Positions 51,534 to 58,900 of a stretch of DNA of 58,900 nt are shown here, piece after piece. The stretch is from Bacteroidia bacterium. GTDB taxonomy: Bacteria > Bacteroidota > Bacteroidia > Bacteroidales > F082. The stretch lies in contig JAJTAY010000042.1 of assembly GCA_021287165.1 (NCBI GenBank), forward strand, positions 1-58,900, written 5' to 3'. Position numbers and translations under genes: made by a program. The notes beneath the pieces were generated by a model. It was not told where the DNA came from, made no database searches, and saw nothing but the letters and a program-made list of their open reading frames with translations. Position 1 is the first letter of the stretch. Each line of letters opens with the position of its first letter.

Positions 51534-53594
51534 ATGATAACCAGACAGTTGCTCTACCCCGAAAGCATCGTTGTAGCCGGTGGTTCGAACGATATTTCCA
51601 AGCCTGGCGGCAAAGTCCTGAAAAATATCATCGACGGTGGATTCAACGGCAGGTTGAGCGTACTCAACCCAAAAGAATCGATGGTGCAGGGGGTTACAAG
51701 TTATCGCGACCCGGCAGAATTGCCCAACACCGACCTGGCCATAATCGCGATTGCCGCAAAATATACACCTGAACTGGTTGAGTTTCTTGCCTCAAAGAAA
51801 CAGACGCGCGCGTTTATCATCCTGTCGGCCGGATTTAGCGAAGAAAGCGAAGAAGGTCACAAGCTTGAAGATCAGATTGTTGAAACTGTTAACCGATATG
51901 GTGCCTCGCTTATTGGTCCCAATTGTGTGGGTATTCTCACACCACAACATCACAGCATTTTCACTTACCCAATTCCAAAACTTGATCCAAAAGGCGCCGA
52001 CTTTATTTCCGGCTCGGGTGCCACTGCCTGCTTTATTATGGAGGCCGGCATTCCCAAGGGACTCAGCTTTGCCAATGTCTTTTCTGTAGGCAATTCGGCT
52101 CAGTTGGGCGTAGAAGAAATTCTTGAGCACATGGACAACACTTTCGAGCCCGAAAAGGACTCAAAAGTGAAGCTCCTATATATCGAGAACATCATTAAGC
52201 CACAAAAGCTGCTGCGTCATGCCGCCAGTCTCATCCGAAAGGGCTGCCATATCGCCGCCATTAAAGCAGGCAGCAGCGAAGCAGGCAGTCGTGCCGCATC
52301 TTCACATACAGGAGCTTTGGCCAGTCCGGATGCCGCAGTTGACGCCCTTTTCCGTAAAGCGGGCATCGTCCGGTGCTATGGGCGCGAGGAGCTTATTGCT
52401 GTCGCTTCAGTTTTTATGCATCCAATGCCAAAGGGGAAAAACTTCGCCATTATTACCCATGCCGGGGGACCAGCCGTAATGCTCACCGATGCATTGTCCA
52501 ACGGAGGAATCAACATACCCCAAATCAAAGGCGAAAAAGCCAATAAACTGAAAGAGAAGCTATTTCCAGGATCATCGGTCAACAATCCCATCGACTTTCT
52601 CGCTACCGGAACAGCCGAACAACTCGGACAAATCATTGATGCGGTTGAAAACGACTTTAATGAGATCGATGCCATGGCGGTCATTTTTGGCACACCCGGT
52701 TTGACGGAAATCTTCGATGTTTACGAGCTGCTCCATCAGAAAATGACTGCATGCAGTAAACCGGTATATCCTGTGCTTCCCTCCGTTACGACGGCAGCCA
52801 GAGAAATTGAATATTTCATTGGCAAGGGACATATCAATTTCCCCGATGAAGTAAGCCTCGGACGGGCGCTTTCGGCAGTACTCAACGCCCCTGAACCTTC
52901 TGAAATATCGTCGAATTCTCAGCTAATAGACATCGATGCGGTGAGAAGCATCGTAGTTCGGGCCGGTGAGGGCTATCTCGCTCCGGCTGAGGTTCAGGCC
53001 CTGCTGGATGCAGCCGGTATTGTTAGAGCCAAAGAGGCCGTAGCTACTAATGCTGATGATGCATTGGCAGCAGCCCTGAGCATTGGATTTCCGCTGGTTA
53101 TGAAGGTGATAGGTCCTGTGCATAAATCGGATGTAGGTGGAGTAGCCTTAAACATTAACAGTAACGAAGCCGTTGGGCAACACTTCAGCCGAATGATGCA
53201 GATTGATGGCGCCACGGGTGTTTTGCTGCAGCCCATGCTGAAAGGCATGGAGCTCTTTGCCGGCGCAAAACGTGAGGGCAAATTTGGCACCCTCATTCTT
53301 TGTGGCATGGGCGGCATAATGATTGAGGTGCTCAAGGACTTCGCTCAGGCCCTGGCTCCGCTCAACCGAAAAGAAGTCAAAACCATGATTGGGTCGTTGA
53401 AAAGCTATCCGCTCTTCAAAGGCTACCGCAAACAAGACGGGATTAATATTGAGGCTTTCGAAGAAACCTTGCTGAGACTATCAGCGCTGGTAGAAGCAGC
53501 ACCGGAAATCGCAGAACTCGACCTTAATCCCCTGCTCGGAACGCCGCATGCGCTCGTGGCAGTCGACGCACGCATCCGCATCGAAAAGTTTTGA
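51534..53594 (+). CDS. ADP-forming acyl-CoA synthetase
   Basis: NDP-forming acetate/acyl-CoA ligase of 686 residues with alpha and beta parts fused. It converts acyl-CoA, ADP and phosphate to acid, CoA and ATP, giving energy in fermentation. Residues 1-130 bind CoA (succinyl-CoA synthetase-like Rossmann domain; VVAGGSND, IGPNCVG). The phosphorylated histidine is His258 in ASSHTGALA. The ATP-grasp part covers about 470-686 (GFPLVMKVIGPVHKSDVGGV, ELDLNPLL). Its neighbours, an aminotransferase and a 2-oxoacid oxidoreductase, suggest branched-chain or aromatic acyl-CoA from amino acids as substrates, though acetyl-CoA is also possible. The next gene starts three bases after its stop. Confidence 0.9.
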   Translation: MITRQLLYPESIVVAGGSNDISKPGGKVLKNIIDGGFNGRLSVLNPKESMVQGVTSYRDPAELPNTDLAIIAIAAKYTPELVEFLASKKQTRAFIILSAGFSEESEEGHKLEDQIVETVNRYGASLIGPNCVGILTPQHHSIFTYPIPKLDPKGADFISGSGATACFIMEAGIPKGLSFANVFSVGNSAQLGVEEILEHMDNTFEPEKDSKVKLLYIENIIKPQKLLRHAASLIRKGCHIAAIKAGSSEAGSRAASSHTGALASPDAAVDALFRKAGIVRCYGREELIAVASVFMHPMPKGKNFAIITHAGGPAVMLTDALSNGGINIPQIKGEKANKLKEKLFPGSSVNNPIDFLATGTAEQLGQIIDAVENDFNEIDAMAVIFGTPGLTEIFDVYELLHQKMTACSKPVYPVLPSVTTAAREIEYFIGKGHINFPDEVSLGRALSAVLNAPEPSEISSNSQLIDIDAVRSIVVRAGEGYLAPAEVQALLDAAGIVRAKEAVATNADDALAAALSIGFPLVMKVIGPVHKSDVGGVALNINSNEAVGQHFSRMMQIDGATGVLLQPMLKGMELFAGAKREGKFGTLILCGMGGIMIEVLKDFAQALAPLNRKEVKTMIGSLKSYPLFKGYRKQDGINIEAFEETLLRLSALVEAAPEIAELDLNPLLGTPHALVAVDARIRIEKF

Positions 53595-53597
53595 CCC

Positions 53598-54284
53598 ATG
53601 AAAAGGAGCGACTTCATTCTCTTGGCTATCCTATTAGTTATCTTTCTGATATTCTGGCTTATACCTCAGGCTGGAGATACCTATAACCACCTGAACAAGG
53701 AGCACGGCATGTGGGTAAGCTTCGCCAAATTTGCCCTATTGGCCACTTTTGGCGAAAGTCTTGCCCTGAGGATTCGCACGGGACATTACATTAAACCCGG
53801 ATTTGGTTTGTTGCCAAAAGCCATCATTTGGGGCGTTATTGGTCTGACCATAAAAATGGCTTTTGTCATTTTTTCGACAGGCACCCCGGTATTTCTCGAA
53901 TACATGGGGCTCGAAGGCGCAAGACAATCGCTTCGTGAAACACTGAGCATCACCTCATTGGTAACGGCATTCTCTATCAGCGTCGCCATGAATATCATTT
54001 ATGCTCCTGTAATGATGACCTTCCACCGGATTACCGATACGCATATTGCCATGCAAGGCGGAAGCATGAAGGCGCTTTTGCTGCCTGTCCCCTATCGCAA
54101 GATTTTTCCCTCGCTCGACTGGGACAACCTTTGGAACTTCGTTTTCAAAAAAACTATTCCCTTTTTCTGGATTCCTGCACATACCATCACCTTTTTGTTG
54201 CCTGAGCAGTATCAGGTGCTCTTTGCTGCTCTCCTGAGCGTCGCACTGGGCGTGATACTTAGCATCGCAGTGCAGAAAAAATAA
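53598..54284 (+). CDS. Mpv17-like conserved membrane protein
   Basis: An integral membrane protein of 228 residues with about four to five hydrophobic segments (residues 7-23, 42-55, 75-95, 120-140, 205-225). The C-terminal third (IPFFWIPAHTITFLLPEQYQVLFAALLSVALGVILS) resembles the Mpv17/PMP22 signature W-P..Q..NF..VP...R..., although key Trp and Arg residues are changed. It begins three bases after the acyl-CoA synthetase stop and is cotranscribed. Mpv17 proteins form channels in eukaryotic organelles; the role here is unknown. Confidence 0.55.
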   Translation: MKRSDFILLAILLVIFLIFWLIPQAGDTYNHLNKEHGMWVSFAKFALLATFGESLALRIRTGHYIKPGFGLLPKAIIWGVIGLTIKMAFVIFSTGTPVFLEYMGLEGARQSLRETLSITSLVTAFSISVAMNIIYAPVMMTFHRITDTHIAMQGGSMKALLLPVPYRKIFPSLDWDNLWNFVFKKTIPFFWIPAHTITFLLPEQYQVLFAALLSVALGVILSIAVQKK

Positions 54285-54358
54285 CGCTAAGGCCTTATTT
54301 TTCAGCCGTATGCATCTAAAATTATAATCATTTTAAATTAGGCCATAAAGCGCAATCG

Positions 54359-54392
54359 TTTGCACCCGGTAATGTGGTTTTACCTACATTTG
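54359..54392 (+). promoter_or_regulatory. Promoter of the class I/II aminotransferase gene
   Basis: TTTG (54359-54362), 22-base spacer, TACATTTG (54385-54392), 25 bases before the start codon. Confidence 0.7.
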
Positions 54393-54417
54393 TGTAATTG
54401 ATAACACAACAAGCAAA

Positions 54418-55767
54418 ATGCAAACGGAGCTGAAACCCGCTAAAAAGCACAAAACACCTATCGATTCTGAAGTTGTAAAAGAACTCATTCAAAAAACCGG
54501 CATCCCGAAAATTGGCAGGGCATCCATACGTGAAATCAAGAAACTCGTTGATCAGATTGAACAAGCCACCGGTGAGAAGTTCATTCGCATGGAGATGGGT
54601 ATTCCGGGGCTTCCTCCGGCACGAATAGGCGTTGAGGCCCAGATTGATGCTCTTAATAAGGGAGTGGCAGCTATTTATCCTGATATCCAAGGTATAGCGC
54701 CACTTAAAAAAGAAATTGCCCGCTTCGCCGAGCTATTTCTGAATATCAAAGTTAATCCAGACAATTGTCTGCCAACGGTTGGCTCAATGCAGGGCAGCTT
54801 TGCCGCATTTCTTACCCTGAGCCGCATTCATGCCGAAAAAGATACTACCCTGTTTATCGATCCTGGTTTTCCGGTACATAAACAGCAACATAAAGTATTG
54901 AATATTAAGTTTGAAACCTTTGATGTTTATGATTTCAGGGGCGATGCCTTACGCGAAAAACTGGAATCATACCTTTCGAAAGGCAATATCCACTCCATTA
55001 TTTACAGCAATCCAAACAACCCCAGCTGGATCTGTTTCACTGAGAATGAACTGAAAATCATTGCCGAACTTGCTGATAAGTATGATGTTATAGTGATCGA
55101 AGACCTTGCCTATTTTGGCATGGACTTCCGCCAGGACTACAGTAAACCGGGCGTTGCACCATTTCAGCCGAGTGTTGCCCATTACACGGATAAATATATT
55201 CTACTCATTTCCAGCTCCAAAGCCTTCTCCTATGCCGGAGAGCGCATCGGAATGATGCTGCTGAGCGATGCCCTTGCAGCACGCTGTTATCCCGATCTGA
55301 AGCGTTATTACAATACCGATTGCTTTGGCTATACCATGATTTTCGGCAACCTTTACCCACTCAGTTCAGGCACTTCACACTCAGCGCAATACGCGCTCGC
55401 GGCGCTGCTTAAGCAAGCCAACGACGGAATTTTCAACTTTGTTGAGGAAGTTAAGGAATACGGAGAAAAAGCTGCTGTGATGAAGAAGTTGTTTACCGAC
55501 AATGGCTTTCGGATTGTTTACGACAAAGACGAAGACAAGCCTATTGCCGATGGTTTTTATTTCACATACTCCTATCCCGGTTTTTCCGGCGTTGATTTAT
55601 TGGAAGAGATGCTTTACTATGGCATCAGCGCCATTTCGCTCGACATTACCGGCAGTGAGCGTCACGAGGGTATACGTGCGTGCACCTCACTCATACAGCG
55701 ATCCCAGTTTCCGGATCTGGAATATCGTCTGCAACAATTTCATGCAGATCATCCAACTCAAATCTAA
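54418..55767 (+). CDS. Class I/II PLP-dependent aminotransferase
   Basis: Fold-type I aminotransferase of 449 residues. The PLP lysine is Lys268 in SSSKAFSYAGERIG, with Asn198 in SNPNNPS, Asp229 and Tyr232 in EDLAYFG, and an Arg near the end (EGIRACTS) that binds the carboxylate. The N-terminal 45 residues (PIDSEVVKELIQKTGIPKIGRASI) are an extension not found in aspartate aminotransferase. The donor is unknown, but its position before a 2-oxoacid:ferredoxin oxidoreductase suggests it makes the 2-oxoacid substrates. A 209-base AT-rich gap follows, with a TAGATTTG element at 55942-55949. Confidence 0.85.
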   Translation: MQTELKPAKKHKTPIDSEVVKELIQKTGIPKIGRASIREIKKLVDQIEQATGEKFIRMEMGIPGLPPARIGVEAQIDALNKGVAAIYPDIQGIAPLKKEIARFAELFLNIKVNPDNCLPTVGSMQGSFAAFLTLSRIHAEKDTTLFIDPGFPVHKQQHKVLNIKFETFDVYDFRGDALREKLESYLSKGNIHSIIYSNPNNPSWICFTENELKIIAELADKYDVIVIEDLAYFGMDFRQDYSKPGVAPFQPSVAHYTDKYILLISSSKAFSYAGERIGMMLLSDALAARCYPDLKRYYNTDCFGYTMIFGNLYPLSSGTSHSAQYALAALLKQANDGIFNFVEEVKEYGEKAAVMKKLFTDNGFRIVYDKDEDKPIADGFYFTYSYPGFSGVDLLEEMLYYGISAISLDITGSERHEGIRACTSLIQRSQFPDLEYRLQQFHADHPTQI

Positions 55768-55976
55768 ATTACAAAGCTAATCAATCATAAATCACGATAT
55801 ATCTGACATTTAGATAAATATTTTAATCCAAATAAACACGATTGATATTAGCATCTGAGCTTACAGTTTATAACACTTATAAATTAGGTTTTAAAGACCA
55901 AAAAAGCAGCACTCAGGCAACGGCAACTGTAATCGATTGCGTAGATTTGTTTGTGAAAATATAAACACTGTTACAA

Positions 55977-56204
55977 ATGGCAAAAATCAAAGGCGCCATA
56001 GTGGTTGATGTTCAAAAATGCAAGGGTTGCGGGGTGTGTATTCCAGCCTGCCCCACCGAAGTCATCAGCCTGGCAGCAGAAGTGAACGGCAAAGGCTACA
56101 ATTATGCCTATATGGAAAAACCTGATGAATGCATTGGTTGTGCCAATTGCGCCATCGTTTGTCCTGATGGTGTAATCACCGTTTACAAAGTAAAATTAAC
56201 TTAA
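55977..56204 (+). CDS. 2-oxoacid oxidoreductase ferredoxin (delta) subunit
   Basis: A 75-residue two-cluster ferredoxin with CKGCGVCIPACP and CIGCANCAIVCP motifs, each binding a 4Fe-4S cluster. It corresponds to the KorD/VorD subunit, carrying electrons from the TPP site towards free ferredoxin. It is the first gene of a four-gene operon; the alpha subunit gene begins 22 bases after its stop. A TAGATTTG element at 55942-55949 may be the -7 region. Confidence 0.9.
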   Translation: MAKIKGAIVVDVQKCKGCGVCIPACPTEVISLAAEVNGKGYNYAYMEKPDECIGCANCAIVCPDGVITVYKVKLT

Positions 56205-56225
56205 TTAATTGATAAATAAAGTATT

Positions 56226-57311
56226 ATGGGCGATCTTCGTCTGATGAAGGGTAACGAGGCGTTGGCAGAGGCCGCTATCAGGGCCGGAGCTGATGCTTAT
56301 TTTGGCTACCCGATCACCCCGCAATCGGAGGTGATTGAATACCTGATGGCCGAAAAACCATGGGAGCGCACCGGAATGGTCGTGCTTCAGGCCGAAAGTG
56401 AAGTGGCGGCAATCAATATGGTTTACGGAGCTGCCGGGGCCGGCAAAAAGGTGATGACCACCTCATCAAGTCCGGGAATAAGCCTGAAACAGGAAGGCTT
56501 GTCCTATATTGCAGGCGCCGAACTTCCCTGCGTTTACGCCAATGTCGTTCGTGGAGGCCCGGGTCTGGGAACCATTCAGCCATCGCAGGCCGACTATTTT
56601 CAGAGTGTGAAGGGCGGCGGTCATGGCGACTATCGCCAGATAGTTCTGGCACCTGCCTCAGTGCAGGAAATGGCTGATTTTGTGAAACTTGGTTTCGAAC
56701 TTGCCTTCAAATACCGTATTGCAGTCCTCATATTGGCCGATGGTATCATTGGTCAGATGATGGAAAAAGTAGAGCTTTTCGATCCCATTCCGAGGCTATC
56801 GGATGAAGAGGTTATCGCCCAAAACCCCTGGGCTACCACCGGAAAGAAAAAAGGCACCCACCGCCGTATCATCACCTCGCTCGATCTGGAGGCTCACGAG
56901 ATGGAGGAGCACAACAAGCATCTTCAGGCCAAGTACAAGGTGATTGAGGAAAACGAAGTGCGTTTCGAAGCTATTGATTGTGAGGACGCTGAGTACATCT
57001 TTGTAGCCTATGGTTCAAGTGCGCGCATTGCACAAAAGTCGGTGCAGCTTGCCAGAAGTAAAGGGATTAAAGCAGGACTGCTCAGGTTGATCACCCTTTT
57101 CCCCTTCCCTTCGAAAGCCTTGCAGACATACTGCAAAAACGGCGTCAAGGGATGGTTGGCCGTAGAAATGAGTGCCGGTCAGATGGTAGAGGATGTAATG
57201 CTGGCCGTAAAAGGTTGCGCCAAGGTTGAACATTTTGGAAGGTTTGGAGGCGTCATTCACACGCCAGAAGAGGTACTCCATGCCCTCGAAGAAAAAGTGA
57301 TAGGAGGCTGA
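56226..57311 (+). CDS. 2-oxoacid:ferredoxin oxidoreductase alpha subunit (VorB/KorA type)
   Basis: The alpha subunit, 361 residues. The N-terminal pyrimidine domain shows GNEALAEAAIRAGADAYFGYPITPQSE and the conserved ESEVAAINMVYGAAGAGKK and SPGISLK segments (about 60-85), then the Rossmann-type domain with YGSSARIAQ and EMSAGQM near 320. The family oxidises branched-chain or 2-oxoglutarate-type oxoacids to the acyl-CoA with TPP, CoA and ferredoxin; the sequence alone does not tell Vor from Kor. The beta subunit begins four bases after the stop, so they are translated together. Confidence 0.88.
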   Translation: MGDLRLMKGNEALAEAAIRAGADAYFGYPITPQSEVIEYLMAEKPWERTGMVVLQAESEVAAINMVYGAAGAGKKVMTTSSSPGISLKQEGLSYIAGAELPCVYANVVRGGPGLGTIQPSQADYFQSVKGGGHGDYRQIVLAPASVQEMADFVKLGFELAFKYRIAVLILADGIIGQMMEKVELFDPIPRLSDEEVIAQNPWATTGKKKGTHRRIITSLDLEAHEMEEHNKHLQAKYKVIEENEVRFEAIDCEDAEYIFVAYGSSARIAQKSVQLARSKGIKAGLLRLITLFPFPSKALQTYCKNGVKGWLAVEMSAGQMVEDVMLAVKGCAKVEHFGRFGGVIHTPEEVLHALEEKVIGG

Positions 57312-57315
57312 AAAT

Positions 57316-58104
57316 ATGGCTAATATAAGTTTCGAAGAAATCGTAAAACCGGAAAATCTGGTTTACAAGAAAACTGAACTGCTTACCGACAAAACATTGT
57401 CCTATTGTCCTGGCTGCGGTCACGGCACTGCCCATCGGGTAATTATGGAAGTGATCGAAGAGCTTGGTCTTGAAGAAGATACGGTTGGCGTGGCACCGGT
57501 TGGATGTTCTGTATTGGCCTATGAGTTTATGAATATCGATATGACTCAGGCTGCGCATGGTCGTGCTCCGGCTGTGGCAACAGGCATTAAAAGGGTTTGG
57601 CCCGACAAAATCGTTTTTACCTATCAGGGCGACGGCGACCTTGCCGCAATTGGCACCAGCGAGACCATTCACGCCTGCAACAGGGGCGAGAACATTGTGA
57701 TTATCTTCATCAACAACGGTATCTACGGCATGACTGGTGGTCAGATGGCCCCAACTACCCTGCCGGGCATGAAATCGTCAACATCGCCCTACGGCCGTGA
57801 TGTGGATATCATGGGCAATCCGTTGAAAATCACCGAACTGATTGCACACCTTCCCGGGACATATTTCGTTACGCGTCAGGCGGTTCATACCCCGGCCGCA
57901 GTACGTAAAGCCAAACGGGCAGTTAAAAAAGCATTCGAAAACCAGCGTGATAAAAAACCCGGACTCTCCTTCGTCGAAATTGTTTCGAACTGCAATTCCG
58001 GTTGGAAGATGACACCCAACGACGCCAACAAATGGATGGAGGATAATATGTTCCCATTCTATCCACTTGGTGATATTAAAGTTGATGGTCAAATGGTGAA
58101 ATAA
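57316..58104 (+). CDS. 2-oxoacid:ferredoxin oxidoreductase beta subunit
   Basis: The TPP-binding beta subunit of 262 residues. It has CPGCGHGTAH (about 34-43), the diphosphate-binding motif GDGDLAAIGTSETIHACNRG, and the NNGIYGMTGGQMAPTT segment, all typical. It pairs with the alpha subunit and takes electrons from the hydroxyalkyl-TPP intermediate to the ferredoxin. The gamma subunit gene starts 16 bases after it. Confidence 0.93.
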   Translation: MANISFEEIVKPENLVYKKTELLTDKTLSYCPGCGHGTAHRVIMEVIEELGLEEDTVGVAPVGCSVLAYEFMNIDMTQAAHGRAPAVATGIKRVWPDKIVFTYQGDGDLAAIGTSETIHACNRGENIVIIFINNGIYGMTGGQMAPTTLPGMKSSTSPYGRDVDIMGNPLKITELIAHLPGTYFVTRQAVHTPAAVRKAKRAVKKAFENQRDKKPGLSFVEIVSNCNSGWKMTPNDANKWMEDNMFPFYPLGDIKVDGQMVK

Positions 58105-58120
58105 CCAAAACCTAAAGCAA

Positions 58121-58672
58121 ATGACAGAAGAAATCATCATAGCAGGATTTGGAGGCCAGGGCGTGCTTTCCATGGGCAAAATTCTGGCCTACAGTGGCAT
58201 TATGCAGGATCAGGAAGTTAGCTGGATGCCCTCCTATGGCCCCGAAATGCGTGGAGGCACAGCAAACGTAACCGTTATCCTCAGCGACGAGCGTATCAGC
58301 TCACCGATTCTGAACTTTTTCGATACGGCAATCATCCTGAACCAGCAGTCGATGGATAAGTTCGAAAAGTCAGTAAAGCCCGGGGGAACGCTACTTTACG
58401 ACCCTAACGGCATAACCCGTCATCCGGTCAGAAAAGACATCAACATCTATCAGATTGAAGGTGCACGCTTGGCCTCCGAGATGGGTAATACCAAGATTTT
58501 CAATATGATTGTTCTTGGCGCTTATCTTAAGGTTAAGCCGGTGGTCGAGCTTGAAAACGTTATCAGGGGATTGAAGAAGTCGTTGCCCGAACGTTACCAC
58601 AAGCTCATTCCGATGAATGAGGAAGCCATTCACATGGGCATGGATAACTTAAAGCCTGTAACTTTTAACTAA
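58121..58672 (+). CDS. 2-oxoacid:ferredoxin oxidoreductase gamma subunit
   Basis: The gamma subunit of 183 residues. It has FGGQGVLSMGKILAYSG and SYGPEMRGGTANVTVILSD near the start and IFNMIVLGAYLK further on, the family signature, and would bind CoA. It ends the four-gene operon, followed by a terminator at 58703. Confidence 0.92.
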   Translation: MTEEIIIAGFGGQGVLSMGKILAYSGIMQDQEVSWMPSYGPEMRGGTANVTVILSDERISSPILNFFDTAIILNQQSMDKFEKSVKPGGTLLYDPNGITRHPVRKDINIYQIEGARLASEMGNTKIFNMIVLGAYLKVKPVVELENVIRGLKKSLPERYHKLIPMNEEAIHMGMDNLKPVTFN

Positions 58673-58702
58673 GTCCTTCATTAACCAACACTTAAATATA
58701 AG

Positions 58703-58735
58703 GGCTGCTTGTCAATAAAAAGCAGCCTTTTATTT
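58703..58735 (+). terminator. Terminator of the 2-oxoacid oxidoreductase operon
   Basis: GGCTGCTT (58703-58710) pairs with AAGCAGCC (58720-58727), followed by a T-rich run. Confidence 0.85.
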
Positions 58736-58764
58736 TTCCAGAAATAATCGAAGAAACAAAATCA

Positions 58765-58799
58765 AAAAACCCCGTAACACTTTTGTGTTCGGGGTTTTT
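58765..58799 (-). terminator. rRNA operon terminator
   Basis: AAAAACCCCG (58765-58774) pairs with CGGGGTTTTT (58790-58799), with an inner AACAC/GTGTT pairing. It lies immediately after the 5S gene on the minus strand. Confidence 0.85.
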
Positions 58800-58803
58800 G
58801 TAT

Positions 58804-58900
<97 letters not shown>

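Overview
The window looks like a chromosomal contig from an anaerobic or fermentative member of the Bacteroidota, probably a Bacteroidales/Marinilabiliales-type organism; I cannot name the genus. The signs are promoters of the Bacteroidota type (TAnnTTTG around -7), start codons without Shine-Dalgarno motifs, two large secreted proteins ending in type IX secretion sorting domains, a Fibrobacter-type paralogous (Fisump) lipoprotein, a BatA-type membrane protein, and a ferredoxin-dependent 2-oxoacid oxidoreductase operon.

Layout. 1-4454: a GIY-YIG-like protein, a small multidrug/guanidinium-type exporter and a large FtsH-like AAA+ protein whose protease zinc motif is destroyed. 4967-13707: tRNA-Ser(GCU), then an island of about 8.7 kb that starts with a tyrosine recombinase and ends at a 13-bp copy of the tRNA 3' end. 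It carries a small secreted protein and, on the opposite strand, a tail-fibre plus lysis cassette (M15 endopeptidase, holin-like and XhlA-like membrane proteins) with no capsid, portal or terminase genes. Its longer gaps are filled with telomere-like heptanucleotide repeats. 14146-29780: ordinary chromosomal genes (SDR oxidoreductase, class III aminotransferase, gamma-glutamyltransferase, a periplasmic protein, RF3, a Fisump lipoprotein, an S9-type peptidase, a BatA-type protein, ParC and an outer-membrane barrel). 29948-41061: a decayed gene truncated at the edge of a defence island. The island is a type I restriction-modification locus (hsdM, hsdS, hsdR) interleaved with two AlbA_2/Schlafen-like ATPase-fold proteins, a Fic protein behind an operator-like palindrome, and a second, broken copy of the hsdM 3' end. 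41594-49287: secreted or surface proteins on the minus strand (AlgX-like acyltransferase, papain-like T9SS cargo, glycoside hydrolase T9SS cargo). 49577-58672: a DAK2-DegV fusion, ADP-forming acyl-CoA synthetase, an Mpv17-like membrane protein, a class I/II aminotransferase and a ferredoxin/alpha/beta/gamma 2-oxoacid oxidoreductase operon. The window ends inside a 5S rRNA gene on the minus strand, so an rRNA operon lies beyond the right edge.

How the genes work together. The 51.5-58.7 kb genes fit a route from amino acid to 2-oxoacid (aminotransferase), to acyl-CoA plus reduced ferredoxin (oxidoreductase), to acid plus ATP (ADP-forming synthetase). The restriction locus is tightly packed, with ATGA stop/start overlaps joining each AlbA_2 gene to the hsd gene before it, so the accessory proteins are probably made together with the methylase and specificity subunits. 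The tRNA island replaced the tRNA's own terminator with one of its own and pushed the presumed original one to the far end.

All assignments come from reading the sequence; no database search was run.
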